This document shows positions 16,287-24,614 of a stretch of 46,291 nt of DNA, one piece after another; positions within the stretch are counted from its first letter, which is position 1, and each line of letters opens with the position of its first letter. Source of the DNA: Cytophagales bacterium (GTDB lineage Bacteria; Bacteroidota; Bacteroidia; Cytophagales; Spirosomataceae); contig JAAFKE010000030.1 of NCBI GenBank assembly GCA_013298215.1, positions 1-46,291 on the forward strand, given 5' to 3'. The translations under genes were made by a program, and so were the position numbers. The notes under the pieces are model-generated. The model saw only the letters and a list, made by a program, of their open reading frames with translations, was not told where the DNA came from and did no database searches.

Positions 16287-17120
16287 ATGAATATATTACA
16301 ACCAAACAACCCCACAACTCGCCGCCAAGAACAACTTTTGGCGTTCGACCGCCTGCTGACGATCATGGACGAACTCCGTGAGCAATGCCCCTGGGACAAA
16401 AAGCAGACCATCGGTAGTTTGCGGCACTTGACGATCGAAGAAACCTACGAGTTGTCGGACGCTATTATCGAAAACGACTTGGTGGAGGTGAAAAAAGAGC
16501 TGGGCGATCTGATGCTTCACAACGTTTTTTATGCCCGAATTGCCTCCGAAAATACCATTGATGCCTCCCTGCGCTTCGACGTTGCCGACGTGCTGAACGG
16601 AATCTGCGACAAACTCGTGAGGCGACACCCGCATATTTATGCCGATGCCAAGGCCGACACCGTCGAGGAAGTGAAGGCAAATTGGGAGCAACTGAAACTC
16701 AAAGAGGGCAATAAGTCGGTGCTGGGTGGCGTGCCCAAATCGCTGCCAGCACTGGTGAAGGCCATGCGGGTGCAAGAAAAAGCGCGGGGCGCGGGGTTCG
16801 ACTGGGACGAAAAAAGCCAAGTTTGGGCCAAAGTTCAAGAAGAGATGCAGGAGCTTAGGGCGCATTTCGATGCCGAAAATGGCGCAATAACCGACCAAGA
16901 AAACGCCGAAAAAGAATTTGGAGACCTGCTGTTTTCGCTGGTAAACTTCGCCCGTTTTGTGGACATAAATCCCGAAACTGCGCTGGAACGCACCAATAAA
17001 AAATTCATAAAACGGTTTCAGTACATCGAAGTGCAGGCCGAAAAAAATGGTAAATCCCTGAAAGATATGACCTTATCAGAAATGGACGTGTTTTGGAACG
17101 AGGCCAAAAAAATGGAATGA
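16287..17120 (+). CDS. mazG: Nucleoside triphosphate pyrophosphohydrolase MazG
   Basis: A 277-residue house-cleaning enzyme that hydrolyses (d)NTPs to NMP and pyrophosphate. It has the full two-domain MazG layout. Metal-binding acidic motifs are visible in the first domain (E-E-T-Y-E-L-S-D-A with K-K-E-L-G-D-L-M) and the second (K-E-F-G-D-L-L-F-S), along with the family signature L-R-E-Q-C-P-W-D-K-K-Q-T. The start at 16287 is preferred over an in-frame TTG at 16272. Its stop TGA overlaps the ATG of the next gene (ATGA), so the two are translationally coupled. Confidence 0.94.
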   Translation: MNILQPNNPTTRRQEQLLAFDRLLTIMDELREQCPWDKKQTIGSLRHLTIEETYELSDAIIENDLVEVKKELGDLMLHNVFYARIASENTIDASLRFDVADVLNGICDKLVRRHPHIYADAKADTVEEVKANWEQLKLKEGNKSVLGGVPKSLPALVKAMRVQEKARGAGFDWDEKSQVWAKVQEEMQELRAHFDAENGAITDQENAEKEFGDLLFSLVNFARFVDINPETALERTNKKFIKRFQYIEVQAEKNGKSLKDMTLSEMDVFWNEAKKME

Positions 17121-18226
17121 GACACCCGCTGGCGACTTTTTTCATGTTGTTGTCTACTGCTGTTTTGGGGCAATATGCCCACTGGAACTGCAACGGAACG
17201 CTCGCGCCAACGTCTGTAAACCCTAAACTGACGGCCAGCTCTGTGAGCATAGCGGGTGGGGTGCAGGAGGCTGCGGGTAGCAACAGGTTTACGGCCGACA
17301 ACGATGGAAACGCCGACGGAGCCTACACGCTCGACAACTGGGGAAGCGGCACCGCGCCAGGGAGTGCGTACTTGGAGGTATCTTACGACCCGCTTACTTT
17401 CGCCGATCCTCGCTCGAACGTCACGCACACGCCCCAGCAGTTTTATTTCGACCACCGACGGTCGGCGCAGGGGCCCGTTGGTTTTGTGGTGCGGGCGCAA
17501 GCGGGCGCGGGTAGTTTTATAGATTTGGGCACGGCCACGAGCACCGAAAATTTTGGCCGTTCCACTTTCAATTTTCCAGGTAGTTTCGTCAATCTGAGCG
17601 CGCGCGTCACGGTTCGTATTTATGCTTACGGTGCTGTTTCTGGCTCGCAGGGCAATATGCGCTTCGACGATCTGACCATCACGGGCTTGGCCCCAATGCC
17701 CGTTGAATTTACGCTTTTCAAGGCCAGTGCCGTTGGCGAGTCGGTAGAACTGTTGTGGCAAACGGCCTGGGAACGCAACAGCGATTATTTTGAGGTGCAG
17801 CGCAGCAGCGACCTCAAAGAGTACCTAAACCTAACTACCGTGCCGTCGGCGGGTGATTCGCAGACCCAAAATTCGTACACCTTCACCGATGCCTCCGCGT
17901 TGCCAGGCGTAAACTACTACCGTCTGAGGCAAGTTGATCGAGACGGTACGTGGGCGTTTTCAAAAGTAATAATGGCCGTTTTTAGGCCCGACGCTGCCGC
18001 GATGGTGGCCTATCCAAATCCGTGTTCGCGCAGTAATTTAACGCTCAGAGTCAATAACTTAGATGTTAATAAGCTGGTTATTTATTCTTTGCTGGGGGCT
18101 GAGGTTTGGTTCGAGTTGCAGCCCCAAACGCCCAATAATTTTGTGGTTCGGTTTGCACCGAGCCAGCCCGCTGGTCTTTATATATTGGCCATAGAAAATC
18201 AACGCCAACGTTTGTGGATTGACTAA
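17117..18226 (+). CDS. Secreted protein with type IX secretion C-terminal sorting domain
   Basis: A 369-residue exported protein. The signal peptide M-R-H-P-L-A-T-F-F-M-L-L-S-T-A-V-L-G-Q is followed by a beta-rich domain (about 20-195) of the kind found in Bacteroidota surface adhesin-like proteins. A fibronectin-like segment (about 196-290: M-P-V-E-F-T-L-F-K-A, N-Y-Y-R-L-R-Q-V-D-R-D-G) comes next. The C-terminal type A sorting domain (about 298-369) has A-Y-P-N-P-C at its start and P-A-G-L-Y-I-L near the end. Such domains send proteins through the T9SS to the cell surface. No catalytic domain is recognised. The start is the ATG of the ATGA overlap with mazG. Confidence 0.85.
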   Translation: MRHPLATFFMLLSTAVLGQYAHWNCNGTLAPTSVNPKLTASSVSIAGGVQEAAGSNRFTADNDGNADGAYTLDNWGSGTAPGSAYLEVSYDPLTFADPRSNVTHTPQQFYFDHRRSAQGPVGFVVRAQAGAGSFIDLGTATSTENFGRSTFNFPGSFVNLSARVTVRIYAYGAVSGSQGNMRFDDLTITGLAPMPVEFTLFKASAVGESVELLWQTAWERNSDYFEVQRSSDLKEYLNLTTVPSAGDSQTQNSYTFTDASALPGVNYYRLRQVDRDGTWAFSKVIMAVFRPDAAAMVAYPNPCSRSNLTLRVNNLDVNKLVIYSLLGAEVWFELQPQTPNNFVVRFAPSQPAGLYILAIENQRQRLWID

Positions 18227-18252
18227 CGGGGGCGAACCTTGAATTTTAGTGC

Positions 18253-19221
18253 CTATTGCACTTTTGGTTTCCAGTGGTCGGGTACGTCGGGAACGGCTTC
18301 AATAATTTTTTTGAGCACATCGTCTGGCAAAGGCCCCAACTGGGTTGCTTTCAAGTTTTGTGCCACCTGCGCCACCGTTCTCATGCCCGGAATAACCCGC
18401 CCCACGCGCGGGTGGGTGAGGGCAAAGCGCAGTGCCGACACCGCCATGCCACCCTCCAAATCGTCCAAAAAACTGAGTTTCCGAACCTGCGCCAGCAGCC
18501 AGTTTTGGTCGGTGTGGGCCATAAAACGGCGGTACTCGTTGTCCTGAAACACGGGGTTTTGCAGCAAGTATTTTGGGTTCAAAAAGCCCGAAGCCAGCGG
18601 CACACGCGCCACAAACTGGTATTTGTCGAAAGCAGTCTGGTCAAAAAGCGCGCTTTCGGCGCGGCGGTCTATGGCGTTGTAGGTCAGTTCTATCACCGTT
18701 CCGAAGCCAGCCTCAACCACTTTTTTTGCACCATACACACTCCGCGAACTCACGCCGTAGGCCCCAATCATGCCCTGCTGCACCAGCCGTTGGTAGGGTT
18801 GGGGGTCGTGGTTTGTCCAATCAAAAACATCGTCGGGGCTGTGTATCAGGAGCGTATCGAGTTGTTGGCACGCCAATCGGTCTAAGCTCGCGGCCACGCA
18901 TTGGTGCAAATACTGGGGCGAGTAATCTTTTACAAAAACGTCGGGCTGCACCTCTCGGTTGCCAAACTTGGTGCATATTACCGCTTTGGCGCTGCCTGCA
19001 TACGATTTGAGCGCCTGCCCCAAAAAACGTTCGGCTTGCCCGCGCCCGTAGGTATCAGCGGTGTCGAAAAACACAATGCCGTGGTCGAGTGCGTAGTGAA
19101 CCGCCCGGGTGGCTTCGTTGGCATCGAAATCGCCCCATCCGGTGGGTTTTCCGCCCACGTAGTTTGGGCCGCCAAATTGCCAGGTGCCGAAGCCCAGCTT
19201 GTGGGTATTTTGTGGGGTCAT
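18253..19221 (-). CDS. Aldo/keto reductase
   Basis: A 322-residue NADPH-dependent oxidoreductase of the AKR TIM-barrel family. The catalytic tetrad is visible: Asp53 and Tyr58 in F-F-D-T-A-D-T-Y-G, Lys85 in C-T-K-F-G and His127 in L-L-I-H-S-P-D. The C-terminal cofactor region reads G-R-V-I-P-G-M-R. The physiological substrate is unknown. It is transcribed alone and converges on the T9SS cargo gene. A TAATTTTG box lies 62 bases upstream of the start on the minus strand. Confidence 0.93.
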   Translation of the reverse strand: MTPQNTHKLGFGTWQFGGPNYVGGKPTGWGDFDANEATRAVHYALDHGIVFFDTADTYGRGQAERFLGQALKSYAGSAKAVICTKFGNREVQPDVFVKDYSPQYLHQCVAASLDRLACQQLDTLLIHSPDDVFDWTNHDPQPYQRLVQQGMIGAYGVSSRSVYGAKKVVEAGFGTVIELTYNAIDRRAESALFDQTAFDKYQFVARVPLASGFLNPKYLLQNPVFQDNEYRRFMAHTDQNWLLAQVRKLSFLDDLEGGMAVSALRFALTHPRVGRVIPGMRTVAQVAQNLKATQLGPLPDDVLKKIIEAVPDVPDHWKPKVQ

Positions 19222-19282
19222 GGGGGTAGTTGAAGTTGGCCAATGCGGTAGCTCAAAAGCTACGGCAACTGGGCGTGTCGTA

Positions 19283-19290
19283 CAAAATTA
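19283..19290 (-). promoter_or_regulatory. TAATTTTG -7 box for the aldo/keto reductase gene
   Basis: TAnnTTTG match on the minus strand, 61 bases upstream of the start at 19221. Confidence 0.33.
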
Positions 19291-19386
19291 ACACATTCGC
19301 CCACCAAACCCTGCATCTTAGACGTGGGTTTGGTACATAAAACCCGCCGCCAATAAAATCTGGTAGGATAAGTCGTTGCAAGGTTA

Positions 19387-19394
19387 TAATTTTG
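19387..19394 (+). promoter_or_regulatory. TAATTTTG -7 box for yajC
   Basis: TAnnTTTG match 32 bases before the ATG at 19427, probably driving yajC, ybbR-like and coaE together. Confidence 0.42.
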
Positions 19395-19426
19395 GCAAAA
19401 ATAAAAATGTTCAAAATCTATTTAAG

Positions 19427-19726
19427 ATGCTACAATCCATTCTTTTGCAAATGACCCCGCAGTCGATCTCACAAATTGCCCTTTGGGCTGGTTTAATTGG
19501 TATTTTCTACTTTTTTATGATTCGTCCGCAGCAAAAAAAGCAGGCAGAACTCAAAAAATTTATTGAAAATCTCAAAAAAGGCGACGTAATCGTGACCTCG
19601 GGCGGCTTGCACGGCACTGTGGTGGGTATCAACGAAAACACCGTGACGATCGAAGTAGATAAAGGAATGAGGTTGCTGTTCGACAAATCGTCGGTGGCCC
19701 GCATGAAATCTACCCCCACTGAGTAG
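19427..19726 (+). CDS. yajC: Preprotein translocase accessory subunit YajC
   Basis: A 99-residue inner-membrane protein of the SecDF-YajC complex that assists Sec export. One membrane span (about 13-30) leads into the family signature F-Y-F-F-M-I-R-P-Q-Q-K-K-Q. A cytosolic domain follows with K-K-G-D-V-I-V-T-S-G-G-L-H-G and a final R-M-K-S. ATG 19427 is chosen; M at 19451 is an alternative. The order YajC, YbbR-like, CoaE is common in Bacteroidota, and the next gene starts 34 bases later. Confidence 0.93.
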   Translation: MLQSILLQMTPQSISQIALWAGLIGIFYFFMIRPQQKKQAELKKFIENLKKGDVIVTSGGLHGTVVGINENTVTIEVDKGMRLLFDKSSVARMKSTPTE

Positions 19727-19760
19727 GCTACGCACGGTTCAATAAAAGACCTGAACTCAA

Positions 19761-20450
19761 ATGGCATCGTCATCGATTATATCAAAACGTAGTCGCGCCC
19801 AAACCACCGTGGTGAGTTTGTTGGCCGCAACTGCGTTTTGGGTTTTAACGGCCCTCAACAAAGACAACTACAGTCTCAGAATTGAGTATCCAGTGCGCTT
19901 TATCTTCAACGACACCCTCTACGTGGCCACTGGTGCGCTGCCAAAAAACGTGTCGGTCAATGTGTCGGGGAGGGGCTGGCGCATTTTGCAGGCTTCGTGG
20001 TTCAAGTTCAACGTGCAGCCATTGGTGTACGAAATCAAAAACCCGCTGGCCTCGCGCTACCTCAATACGGCATCGTTAGAAAGTGCGCTCTCGGAGCAAA
20101 CCGACGGGCTGAAAATAAACTCAATCATTGCCGAGCGACTCGATCTGAGCTTCGATAAACGGGAAATAAAAACGGTTGCACTGCGCGTAGATAGCCTGCG
20201 AATAGACATGGACAAACGCTTCGTGGTTTCGAGCGTCATCAACATTTCGCCCCGAACCATTACCTTCGACGGCCCCGCCGAACTCCTCCGCGACCTGCCC
20301 ACCACGCTCTACCTCCAAATTCCTACCAAGCAGTTGCGCGGTAATTTCGACGAAGAAATAAACCTGAACCTGCCCTTTCATCCGCTCATTAAGGTAAGCC
20401 GCCAAAAAGCGTTTGTTAGTTTTGAGACCGCCGAAATACTCCGCCCATGA
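19761..20450 (+). CDS. YbbR-like domain membrane protein
   Basis: A 229-residue protein with one N-terminal membrane anchor (about 15-32), the conserved F-W-V-L-T-A-L-N-K at its end, and an extracytoplasmic region with YbbR-like beta-domain repeats (V-S-V-N-V-S-G-R-G-W; D-K-R-F-V-V-S-S-V). In Firmicutes the YbbR protein CdaR modulates diadenylate cyclase, but Bacteroidota homologues are single-pass proteins of unknown role. Its TGA overlaps the coaE ATG (ATGA), so the two are translationally coupled. Confidence 0.85.
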   Translation: MASSSIISKRSRAQTTVVSLLAATAFWVLTALNKDNYSLRIEYPVRFIFNDTLYVATGALPKNVSVNVSGRGWRILQASWFKFNVQPLVYEIKNPLASRYLNTASLESALSEQTDGLKINSIIAERLDLSFDKREIKTVALRVDSLRIDMDKRFVVSSVINISPRTITFDGPAELLRDLPTTLYLQIPTKQLRGNFDEEINLNLPFHPLIKVSRQKAFVSFETAEILRP

Positions 20451-21043
20451 CGCGCCAAGTGGGTATTACGGGCGGAATCGGTGCGGGCAAAAGTATAGTT
20501 TGTCAGATTTTTGCGGCCCTTAGCGTGCCCGTTTACGCAGCCGATGCTCGTGCCAAATACATTATTGAGCACGACGATGTACTCAAAAAACAAATTGTTG
20601 AATTACTTGGCTCGCGTGCATATCTCGCAAACGGAGATTATGACCGCGCGTGGGTGGCGGCGCAAGTGTTTAATAATCAGCACCTGCTGCAAAACTTAAA
20701 TGAATTGGTGCACCCGCGCGTTTTTGAAGATACAAATGCCTGGGCGGCCAAACACCAGCACCAGCCCTACGTTTTGAAGGAAGCGGCCATTATGAACAAA
20801 CGTGCTGGCGACGGCAACGCGCTTCATAAAATAATTTTGGTGACAGCGCCCCTTGCGCTCAGGCTGGATAGAATCGGCGCGCGCGACCCGCAACGATCGG
20901 CCCAGCAGATTTTGGACATTATAGAGCGCCAAATGCCCGACGAAAAACGCCAGCTGCTGGCCGATTACGTGATCGTGAACGACCAACGGCGGCCGCTCAT
21001 CGACCAGGTTCTGGCCTTAGACGCGGTGCTGCGAAACGCTTAG
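20447..21043 (+). CDS. coaE: Dephospho-CoA kinase
   Basis: A 198-residue P-loop kinase that phosphorylates the 3'-hydroxyl of dephospho-CoA, the last step of coenzyme A synthesis. It has Walker A G-G-I-G-A-G-K-S (9-16), an A-D-A-R-A-K CoA-site segment near residue 30, H-P-R-V-F near 88 and the R-I-G-A-R-D-P lid motif near 142. Length and motifs are normal. It overlaps the upstream YbbR-like gene by 4 bases and the convergent M48 protease gene by 4 bases. Confidence 0.94.
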   Translation: MTRQVGITGGIGAGKSIVCQIFAALSVPVYAADARAKYIIEHDDVLKKQIVELLGSRAYLANGDYDRAWVAAQVFNNQHLLQNLNELVHPRVFEDTNAWAAKHQHQPYVLKEAAIMNKRAGDGNALHKIILVTAPLALRLDRIGARDPQRSAQQILDIIERQMPDEKRQLLADYVIVNDQRRPLIDQVLALDAVLRNA

Positions 21044-21831
21044 TTGCCTTTGTAATATTTGGCCATTGCTTCCTTTATTTTTACGATGCGGTTTTCGGGG
21101 CTGGGGTGGGAACTCTGGAACTCGGACTGGCGATTGGGCCCGCCAGCTTCGGCCAAAATAGCCATTACGTCAATGAGTGCCTCGGGTTTGTAGCCAGTCT
21201 GAACCATGTATTTGACCCCGTACTCGTCCGACTCAAGTTCGTCTTCGCGGCCGTATTTCAGGTTCATCATGTTGGCCACGTACTGGGCAATGTAAGAGCT
21301 GCCCTGCGGCGAGTTGGGGTCTGACACCGCCGCCGAAGCCGCTCCCGCAAGCCCCTGCACAAACTCCTGCTGGGCCATTTGTTCGGCCGAGTGCCGATTG
21401 ACCACGTGGCCGATCTCGTGGGCCAGTACGCCCGCCAGTTGGTCTTCGGTTTTGAGTTTTTTGAGCAAGCCCATCGTTATAAAAATCTGTCCGCCTGGCA
21501 CCGCAAAAGCATTGATTGCCTGGTCGTCGGCCAACACATGAAAATCAAATTGGTAGGGTGAGTTTTTGGCCTCAGTGCCGTTTACTAATTTTTGACCCAC
21601 TTTTTTGGCCAAAAATTGCACCTTTTCGTCGTTGAAAAGTCCACCGTGTTCGGCCGCCATCTGGGGCGCACTTTGCAGCCCCAACGCCACTTCTTGTTCG
21701 GGCGTGAGGTTCACCCGTTGTTTTTCGCCCGTTATGGGATTCACCTGGGTTTTGCTGAAGTAACCAAACAGCGCCACGGCGGCCATCACAAGTGCCATTA
21801 TTACGCGAGAGCCAAATCTTGATTGTCCCAT
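21040..21831 (-). CDS. M48 family metallopeptidase
   Basis: A 263-residue zinc protease. The N-terminus has one hydrophobic segment (about 9-25) that is either a membrane anchor or an uncleaved signal. The catalytic motif H-E-I-G-H is at 138-142, and a third ligand Glu is likely in E-D-E-L-E-S-D-E-Y-G. N-A-F-A-V-P-G-G-Q-I-F-I-T-M-G and S-S-H-P-S-P-E-N-R-I are typical of the BepA/YfgC-like M48 subfamily that works in envelope quality control. It is probably periplasm-facing. An IS1634 remnant ends only about 30 bases upstream of its start, so its upstream control region may have been altered. Confidence 0.9.
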   Translation of the reverse strand: MGQSRFGSRVIMALVMAAVALFGYFSKTQVNPITGEKQRVNLTPEQEVALGLQSAPQMAAEHGGLFNDEKVQFLAKKVGQKLVNGTEAKNSPYQFDFHVLADDQAINAFAVPGGQIFITMGLLKKLKTEDQLAGVLAHEIGHVVNRHSAEQMAQQEFVQGLAGAASAAVSDPNSPQGSSYIAQYVANMMNLKYGREDELESDEYGVKYMVQTGYKPEALIDVMAILAEAGGPNRQSEFQSSHPSPENRIVKIKEAMAKYYKGN

Positions 21832-21862
21832 TTTTGGTATATTTAGTTAAGGATACAAAAAT

Positions 21863-22532
21863 CTATTTTTTTTTCCACAACTCAAAAGCATTAATTTTAG
21901 ACCCAACACCCCAACCAGCTGTGGTAAAACCTGCCGCCTTGCTTTTGCTCAATATGGCGATAATAAGCCGTTCTTGCCAAGTATGGCCTTCATGCTGTCG
22001 TTTAATGCGTTGTTCAAAAGCCTTTATTCCATTATTGTCCCCAAAATAAATGAACTCTTGGGCTGATTTTACTAAGTCTTGCAAATGATTAAACGATACT
22101 TGGACACGGCTTAAGGGGGTCAAATAGTAATGCCCTTTTTGAGTAATGGTGCAACGATTACCCCAACTGCCTAATTTAGTATCACCCATAAATAATAAAC
22201 CTTGGCTGTCGAGTGTCTTTTCTACCCGTGCTATCATCGGTAAATACAATACATCATCCGAAGCAGCTCCATTACACACCTCAACACATAAGGGTATCCC
22301 AAAACTACCTATCGTACTAAGCATGATTTTCAATTGGGCTAAATCTTGGCATAACCCATTGAAAACAAATCACTTGGGTCTTTGAAGTTTTGGGCAATGG
22401 TGGCATCATACTTGGCCCTTGCCATTTTCCATGTACTGGGAAATGCTTGTTTATTAAGCTCTCTATCTGTAATGCCTTTAATTCGCTACAGATTATGGAT
22501 ATGTCGTCTATTCGTTCTACTTGCATTTGCAA
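21863..22532 (-). pseudogene. Decayed IS1634-family transposase
   Basis: Remnant of a transposase that is normally over 500 residues. The N-terminal DUF4277-like part (from 22532: V-E-R-I-D-D-I-S... then L-I-N-K-H-F-P-V-H-G-K-W-Q-G) is followed in other frames by D-P-S-D-L-F-S-M-G-Y-A-K and then D-L-A-Q-L-K-I-M-L-S-T-I-G, with a readable frame to the stop at 21863. The central part includes L-L-F-M-G-D-T-K and Y-Y-L-T-P-L-S. At least two frame changes, an internal deletion between the first two parts and loss of the C-terminal third make it non-functional. Confidence 0.75.
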
Positions 22533-23151
22533 GTTTACGGTATTTCTTTTTTTCGGCTTGTAAAATCAGCGAAACGTAAGTTTTCTTTTATATCAGATTT
22601 AGGGTAAGTAGCCAAGGCTACTTGAAGGTTTAGCGCAATCTTAGTCATTGGGGGCATTGAAGTAAATATTTGAGGGAGAGCAAAAATAATGATTTTTCGT
22701 AGAATTATGCAAAATCAGCGTTAAATCAAATTGTATATTTTACTACATCAATAATGTGTACTTCTCTTAAAAAAAAAGTAGAGTAAGTATTTTATAAGGG
22801 GGGGGGCTTTATTAAAAGGGCAAAATTGTCCCCACTAATAGCTCGACACAGTACAGGTTATTGAATGGGTATCAGGAACAACGCTATGGGACTACATACT
22901 TCGGAGTTTTTTCTCAGAGTGATGCCAGTGCTGAACGTCTATGTTTTTAGCGCTATCACGACTGGCCTCGCAATTCATATATTTTCTCAAAAATAAGTAG
23001 GAAAATGAACGGGGTCATTCGCGTTGAACCAATTAAACGGCCGAAAAGTGGCTCTCGCCTGTGTTGGGGTATGATTAACTCATAGCCCGCAGCAGCGAAC
23101 CGCCGACTTACGGGACTGAAATTCCTTGTCCAAAATTGGAAAGTTCAAAAA
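22533..23151. other. AT-rich non-coding stretch with homopolymer runs
   Basis: No supportable gene. It holds a 9-A run (22769-22777) and a 9-G run (22798-22806). A higher-complexity block follows (about 22830-23130), with partial open frames broken by stops on both strands. That block may be a decayed mobile-element fragment; I do not recognise it and see no tRNA or known RNA motif. Confidence 0.5.
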
Positions 23152-23208
23152 AACAACAACAAAAAGAGGTGCGTCTCACTGAGAAACGCACCTCTTTTTG
23201 TTGTTGTT
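23152..23208 (-). terminator. 23-bp perfect hairpin terminator after susD
   Basis: The arms 23152-23174 and 23186-23208 are perfectly complementary over 23 bases. The GC core GAGGTGCGT/ACGCACCTC is flanked by A-rich and T-rich arms, so it can end transcription in either direction. It lies 44 bases after the SusD stop on the minus strand. An inner CTC/GAG pair leaves a small loop. Confidence 0.8.
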
Positions 23209-23251
23209 AAATGGTAAACGTGGGGTTATTCCGCAGCTATTTTAAGCCTTT

Positions 23252-24586
23252 CTACTTCACAACGCGGTTGTCCCAGTTTACTTCTTGCACTGGACGCTCC
23301 ATGTTTTCGAGCACTTTCATGCCCGCTGCTGGTAGCTCAATTTCGCCGAGGCGATTGAGGCGACGCATATCTAACCAGCGGTGGCCTTCGTACCACAACG
23401 AATAGAACCGCTCGTTCAAGATGGCGTTTATCAACGCGGCTTGGGTGGTGGCACCAGCGTAGTTTCCAACGCCGTTGGCCGAGCGAACAAGGTTGATGTT
23501 GCGCACCGCTTCGGTAGCATTGTTGGTTTGAGCGGCCACTTCAGCGGCGATGAGGATGAGCTCTTCGTTTCTGATAATAGGCACTGACCCAGCGGCATCG
23601 CGGTACATATTGGCTAAAAACCGTGAGCTGTACGATGCGCCTGCCGCCGAGTATGAAATCGGAGTAGCTTGCACCGCAACCTTAGCGGCACGTCTGTCGC
23701 CTGCGCCAATGGCAGCCCATGTTTTGTCATTTCCTACAATTCTGACCGACGTAGAGTTGAGCAATGGGTTGGCGATATCTGGCGACGATGGGTTGAACGT
23801 GTGTACGGGGCCAAGATTAAGGTTAATAGCGCCCGTAGTTGCCAAAAACGACTGTCCCAACAAAGTTGCTGTCTTGGCGTAGTCGCCCTGGTAGAGTGCT
23901 ACACGGGCGGCAATGGCCCGGTTGAAACGCTTAAAAGTAGCTGGTGTGTTGAATCCCGCAAAGCCCGTTGGCAGTGTCATCGGGAAAGCAGCTCCAGCCT
24001 GGTCTAACTGCGTTGCGCCGTCGTCTAAGATTTTGGCAATTCCAGCCAAAGACTCCGCGTAGGTTGCGGGCTTACTTGGGTTGAAAGGGTCCTCTACGTT
24101 GAGACGTATGCCGTTTTTACCTTGGGCATTAAGCATATACAAGTACGCCAAACCTTTGAAGGTGTTGGCAATGCCCTTGTAACCGCTCTTTTGGGCGTCG
24201 TTCACCGAAGTAGTATTGTCGCAAGCCGTAATGGTAATGTTGGCTTGGCGCACGGGAAGGCCAAAAGCGGTGGTGGCGGTGTTGTAAAAGGCCGAGTTGT
24301 CGATCGGACGAATGCCGTTCAGCTCCGTAAACCAACGCGACTCAGTGGTGTTGAAGTTGAACAACTCTTTGCCCACCACGCCTACTACCTGGTTGTAGGT
24401 ACCCAAGCCATTCCGAGCGGTCGAAAACTGGCCGATCGAAAGTGCATCGAGTTGTGCTTTGGTAGCGTTTTGGCTTACCGCCCCTACGCTCGGGAAGTTG
24501 GGGTCTACCACAACTTCCATTTTACACGAGTTCAATGTCATAACCGACATTGCCACTCCCATTGTATAAAAGAATTTATTTTTCAT
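23252..24586 (-). CDS. SusD/RagB family outer-membrane lipoprotein
   Basis: A 444-residue surface lipoprotein counted from ATG 24586; a longer in-frame reading to 24814 overlaps susC and is unlikely. The lipoprotein signal ends in L-N-S-C (Cys about 20). The family C-terminus is clear: N-E-R-F-Y-S-L-W-Y-E-G-H-R-W-L-D-M-R-R-L, and N-E-E-L-I-L-I-A-A-E-V lies in a TPR-like region. SusD-like proteins cap the SusC transporter and bind the incoming ligand. No glycoside hydrolase or protease lies nearby, so the ligand is unknown. It follows susC by 28 bases. Confidence 0.93.
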   Translation of the reverse strand: MKNKFFYTMGVAMSVMTLNSCKMEVVVDPNFPSVGAVSQNATKAQLDALSIGQFSTARNGLGTYNQVVGVVGKELFNFNTTESRWFTELNGIRPIDNSAFYNTATTAFGLPVRQANITITACDNTTSVNDAQKSGYKGIANTFKGLAYLYMLNAQGKNGIRLNVEDPFNPSKPATYAESLAGIAKILDDGATQLDQAGAAFPMTLPTGFAGFNTPATFKRFNRAIAARVALYQGDYAKTATLLGQSFLATTGAINLNLGPVHTFNPSSPDIANPLLNSTSVRIVGNDKTWAAIGAGDRRAAKVAVQATPISYSAAGASYSSRFLANMYRDAAGSVPIIRNEELILIAAEVAAQTNNATEAVRNINLVRSANGVGNYAGATTQAALINAILNERFYSLWYEGHRWLDMRRLNRLGEIELPAAGMKVLENMERPVQEVNWDNRVVK

Positions 24587-24614
24587 CTGATTTGAAAGAT
24601 TGGTCAAAATTGGA

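Noticed and set aside
22830-23130. Higher-complexity block suspected to be a structured RNA or gene fragment
   Set aside because: No RNase P, tmRNA, SRP or tRNA signature was seen, and all frames contain stops. Kept only as unassigned DNA.
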